From: Scortum barcoo
Lineage: Eukaryota; Chordata; Actinopteri; Centrarchiformes; Terapontidae
Length of the DNA stretch: 64,000 nucleotides
Assembly: GCA_023238725.1 (NCBI GenBank)
Contig: CM041545.1
Coordinates: 11,439,782-11,503,781, forward strand
Direction: 5' to 3'
The first letter of the stretch is position 1; every line of letters begins with the position of its first letter. Shown piece after piece: positions 59,262 through 64,000 of this stretch. The position numbers and the translations under genes are program-made. A model generated the notes under the pieces. It worked only from the letters and a program-made list of their open reading frames with translations, was not told the DNA's origin and did not search any database.

Positions 59262-59644
59262 TTCTCACAGCTCCTCGACACACCATGCCACCCAATTTGA
59301 GCCTTTATTACTGTGTGGTGAAGGAGAGGATCAAAGACACGGACCCAGTCAACCTTGTGCAGGCGCATACTGTACACACACACACACACACACTCACTGA
59401 GTAATCCCATACAGTACTTGGTTTGTGTGTTTGCTTGGAGTCATGTCAGGTCAGCCACGGTCTCCTTGTCCTGTGATGAAGGGTGCCGTGTTGGACTGTT
59501 CACGGCTCAATGTGACCTGCTGCACTGTAAATATTTATTGAGCAGGGTTGCACTTCATTTATCTTTATGTGTTGCTCAGCTTATTTACTAACGTAAGATA
59601 AAAACTGACAGATTGATGTTGCAGGTGATGTGGAAACGCCTGCA

Positions 59645-59779
59645 CCTTTTGCCCTTCTTACATGCTGTCAGAATGCCATCGCTGTTTTGGTCGCTCTCCT
59701 GTGGCAGGAGAAGGTCTTTAGTGAAAGGGGTCAGTCTGGCAGCATGAGCCTGTGAGGCTGAGCTCAGGGCGACAAACAC
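59645..59779 (-). other. Possible unassigned exon or chance open frame, minus strand
   Basis: On the minus strand an acceptor-like ATCTGCAG stands just before 59779. It is followed in frame by about 45 codons starting VFVALSSASQAHAARL and running through a hydrophilic LLLPQESDQNSDGI segment to CKKGKR, near a donor-like AAAGGTGCAGG. The small-residue hydrophobic stretch followed by AHAA would fit the end of a signal peptide, and dibasic KK and KR pairs follow. I do not recognise the protein, and no partner exon was found nearby. It is just as likely to be chance. Confidence 0.15.
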
Positions 59780-59866
59780 CTGCAGATACAGAATGAATCT
59801 ATGTAACAAGACTGTGGGTAAATACTTTGACTTTTCACTCATTATTAAAATGCATTTTGAGTGCAT

Positions 59867-62800
59867 ATATAACTATACATGTACAACTATAACTAACACT
59901 TATAGATAAATATAAACATTTACAAATCTGTGCATGCACATGCAGACTGAGATACAACTTTCCAAGCACATTTGCAATTAATATAGCTACAATAATACAT
60001 CCATACATTTACTGGAGGAAAATACCCATCCAGACAGGTCGGAGGGGATTCCTCGTTGGTGGACTTCAACTATTTCTGTGCAAAAAATTCTTCCCTCCTC
60101 AGCAGGAATATCAAACAGCAGGTAGTTTTTCATCTTCTTGCATCTATGTTGCTGGACTCATTGCCAGGTAACAAGTCTTACAGCCTGCTGTGAAAGTCCC
60201 TGTGGTCCAGGTGGTCAGTTTGCCTCTGAACTAGCTGAGCTCTCAGTGCCAGCACAATCAGCATCCTCTTTTCAATACTAACAGAGAAAATGTCGAATAA
60301 GTGTGGTCATTACAAACACCCAAGACATTTTAAAATATCTGGAGCATGACATTACACAGATAGGTAACTATAACACTTAGTACTTGCCACTTAGAACACA
60401 AGACTGGAAATGATTAGTACATTGACTTTGCACAGGGGAAAAAGAGAGTGGAGGTGGTGTCATTTAAATTTGTCTTTTTTTGTTTGTTTGTTTGTTTTTT
60501 TGCTGTTTATTCTGTCCTGTACAGGTAATGTCTGCCAAGGTCACCACCTGGCATTAGTTGTGACATCATCTCTACATTCACATACCTACACTCTGTTTAG
60601 TAGTGCCAGAAAACCAAAACAAGGAGCTGAAAGACACTGAAACTCTCTGTAGAGCTGAGATAAACTTGGTGATAATAATATTGATCTGTGGGTTCATTAC
60701 CACGAGCAACCACTTTTACAGGGCCTAAGAATAGAGGGTTTTGTATGCAGACTATAAATCCCCTTGAGGACCTTTTGTGATATTGGACAACAATACAGTG
60801 TATATAAGACACACATAATAATTAGGCCATTGTCAATACAGAATTATTGATTATAGCCACTTCAAAAGTTCATTGTGCTTGAAACATATTGTAGAACACA
60901 TCTTCTAACCGAGTTTACAGGAAATAGTTTATACTTGTTGCGAATGCCTATGCTCAAAGTTGATATGAAAAGCATGCAGCCTATAGAGAGAGACAAAAGT
61001 TAATGAATTGTATTGATAAGGATGCACAGTTTCAGTCAGTTTCTCTGGGGGGGGTTCGTGTGGCACAACATTTGTGAGAAGTGTGGAAAAAAAGATATTT
61101 TGATTGAGAGACCCTGCCTTATTTTCACATCCCCATACATCTGGCCAATCACTGCATTAAGTGGGAACAATTACCATAGCGCGATACATCTGAAAGCCTA
61201 ACAAAAAACAAGGAAATTGACCTTGTGAAAGGATGTGATTTTTTCCAACGTCTACCTCTATTGTCAAAATTTTAAAGCACACTAAGACCTTCAGAAAGGC
61301 TGGATGGATGGAGTGTCCACTTACCATACCAATCAACTAATGTGTATAAAGTAGACTAAGCATTATAAATCGCCACATTGATGCCAGTTTTTTAGGATCC
61401 CTTAATCATTTTTTTGTCATCGGTACTGCGAATGCACCACATTTGCATTTTGTTTCTGGTCAATGAAACACAGTCTTTCAAACGTTCGCGTCTCTTATTG
61501 GTATAATGTCATCAGCACTGTTGGCTTCTGTCTCGATGAAAGTGCAAATGAGCAAACGGCCTGCACTGCTGTCTGACTGCCAGGGGACGGGACTGAACAG
61601 AGAGTAAACACTTCTAAAGGAGCGCTTCAAATGAGGCCTCTTTGAACCTGCAGCCACATTGTGAAACTAAATAAATAAGAAATAGACTATGGAACCATGA
61701 ATAAAAAACACTGCTTTCTTATTCATCTGTGTCATGTGCGCTCATTTTCATCATTAACTGACTCTGTGTGTGTGTATTTTCTTGAAACACATAATTCGTA
61801 TCCTCCTTTCCCTCTTGCACAGTAGTGAGAACCTAAACCAAGGCCAACTCTCACACTTGAAAAAGAAGCAACTTGAAGGAAGAAAATAAAACAGAATGTG
61901 ACACCTCTGCTGTTAGCTGTGACTGGTAGAGGTGTGTAAAATGCGAGTTTCACCCTGAGTTGTGAAAATGTGTGTCTATAGATGGATGAGTCACTGCAAA
62001 GGAGACAGGCAGAGAAGAAAAGATAAGGAGCAAATAGAGGGTAAGAGATTTCGTGTGCTTGTCTTGAAGTGAGTCAGATTAGCTGCCGAACCGACTCCGC
62101 TGGGGCTTTGGCTCTGACATTTTTGTAATACATGATAAACATTGAGGTGGTGAAAATGAGCCGGCATGTGATAACAACAAACACTTTAAAGGAGCATCAG
62201 CCTCAAGTAGTCATTGAAGCTTTATGATCATCAATCAAACCTTCGTTCCTCATTCTTTACACAGGCACTTTCCACCAGCTCTACCCCCTCTGTTGGATTC
62301 CCTCCAATATCTCATTACCAGCGGTGCTTATCGAATCATCTGAAAGGGAGAAATACAATACTGAATCCACAATCCCATCAAAAAAACATGGATGGACATG
62401 GATTTTGGAACGATACAATACATTCAGATTCAAAGTAACCTGATGCTATTCAGTTTAGCTGCAATTTGGGTTAGATATTCACCAAATAGTGCAACTAAAA
62501 TGAATAATGGATTATTATAAATAGTAAATGAGGACCCCGGAAATGTATGTAATTATGTATTCTGCCACACCAAAACCAGTAAACATCAGTAATCAGTTGT
62601 AGAGTAATACACTGGATAACCTTTTGGCCATTTTGTTGTTTCTCTAAAGTGCTGCCGACTTGGTATTGGTATGTGTCATCCCTGTGAATGAGGCATTTTC
62701 AGTCACACTGGACGGGCGAATGTCCCTCGAAATTAAACAGCTAATTAACATTACTGTGAGTTCACACGTCCCTATCTTAAATTAATAAAAAGGGCTGTGG

Positions 62801-64000
62801 TTCTGTGATGACTGCGAATGTTATGGCAATGTCAGGCAGGTCAGATCTGTGGTTGTTTATTAATGTAGCCAAATCTCTGACTGTTGTATTGGTTTTCTGA
62901 AATATGCAAGTTCATTTCCACACCTGTACTAATGAGGTATTACTTATTAATTTCTCAACACCAAAGGTAATTAGCTATGTTACTCGTCTCATCCCAGCTT
63001 TGTCTCAAAGCCTCCATACCCATTATATTTTTCTTTGTAAATGTGTACAAAATATTGAAAAATACACTGTGTTTTATCAAGCAGCCCGCAGTGTTTAGAA
63101 GGTATTACACGAACCGTGAACTGGTGATGTAAGCTAAGCCCCTGTGACTGAACTCAGATACTATTCCCTCTCTGTAAGCAAATGTAAGCAAAGCGGCGGG
63201 TGGCTAAGACGACATAGCTCATAATAAGACAATTTTTGGGTTAGTGGGAGGCATATGTCTCCTCTGTGAGCTGTCTGTCCTCTCAGCACACAGAGATAGA
63301 AACTGAACCCTCCTTCAAACGTCTGTTAAGACTGTCAACAAGTTGACCGCTGAATTGTGAAAGTGAAGGAGTGTTCCCAAGATTAAATGTTTGATAGAAA
63401 ATGTCTGCTATGGGTCTATAGGTGTGGCAACAATAACTTCAGAGTGTTAGGTCAGGACACTATTGTAAGGCTGTCTTTTTATAGCTTTAACTATAAATAA
63501 ATCATTTCGGCTTGTGGGTAAAGAAAAGCACGGGACAAACTTCTTGTTTTAACTTGGTCCACTTTAAACTTTTGATTTGTTTTGTTTTTTACCACAGGAC
63601 AACCGTACACACAAAACAGGCAATGTGATGTAACACATATTACTCCGCTAATCTTAACTATCAAACTTGACAAGTTCACTATATTATATAGTTCACTTAA
63701 ATCATATTGTTTCCAACGTAACAATTATCGATGTGGTTATTATTTAAAATGATACAAAACAATAAATCTGAAAGGGCCATTTCCAAAATAAATTTCTACA
63801 AAATAAATCTCATCTTACACTATTATGATGCTCAGGTGAGTGTGTGGAACAAAGGATGAGTCCAGGTCTACGGTTTTGACTGTTTTTATGAAGGTAGGTG
63901 ATGGTAGGTGAGTTAAAGTGTGTATGGGTGTGATTATTGTTTCAATGGACGAACATGTGAAATGTTCATTTCTCATCTGCGCTTCTAACTCACTGCTACA
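59867..64000. other. Non-coding sequence to the window end
   Basis: No exon, RNA gene or assignable mobile element was recognised. A GTTTGTTT repeat lies at 60480-60497. The right end of the window holds unique AT-rich sequence with small AGGTAGGTGATGG repeats near 63890-63910. Confidence 0.4.

Overview
This window is vertebrate nuclear DNA, almost certainly from a ray-finned (percomorph-like) teleost. The evidence is spliced coding exons with GT/AG borders, AT-rich non-coding sequence, many di- and tetranucleotide microsatellites, and several dispersed repeat families that I recognise from memory as common in teleost genomes. I cannot name the species. There is no operon, CRISPR array, phage or bacterial gene here, and I did not find a convincing new biological system.

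The only secure gene is the 3' end of olfm1 (noelin-1/olfactomedin 1) on the + strand. Two coding exons are present: 3131-3237 and 4969-5643, joined by a 1.73 kb intron. Together they encode an essentially complete olfactomedin (OLF) beta-propeller domain. Upstream exons (signal peptide, N-terminal and coiled-coil parts) must lie before base 1, so 1-3130 is intron. The stop codon is at 5641-5643. A roughly 1.5 kb 3' UTR follows, with an AATAAA at 7115. The UTR carries a predicted very stable G-quadruplex, an oligo(A)/oligo(T) fold-back and a Pumilio-type site. A second AATAAA at 6278 would give a shorter UTR lacking the quadruplex.

From about 7.14 kb to the end (about 57 kb) I find no convincing protein-coding exon on either strand. 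This gene-poor stretch contains: a tandem duplication at 8.7-9.9 kb, whose second copy alone gained a short repeat flanked by a 14-bp target-site duplication; degenerate LINE remnants (L2-like near 23 kb and 24.4 kb, L1/Tx1-like near 35.3-36.0 kb); a hAT-type non-autonomous transposon with a perfect 8-bp target-site duplication (32565-32924), nested in a degenerate LTR-like repeat; fragments of several other dispersed families; large GATA and GACA/GATA arrays (26.2 and 27.8-28.1 kb); and a non-coding sequence present three times (53.74-54.27, 54.31-54.54 and 58.19-58.70 kb) with 191 bp identical between two copies.

Several repeat-free stretches (about 16.7-17.4, 27.1-27.6 and 46.1-46.5 kb) have the texture of conserved non-coding elements and could be olfm1 or neighbouring-gene enhancers. 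That is inference and needs cross-species alignment. Family names for repeats rest on remembered consensus sequences. Repeat boundaries are approximate unless I give terminal inverted repeats or target-site duplications.
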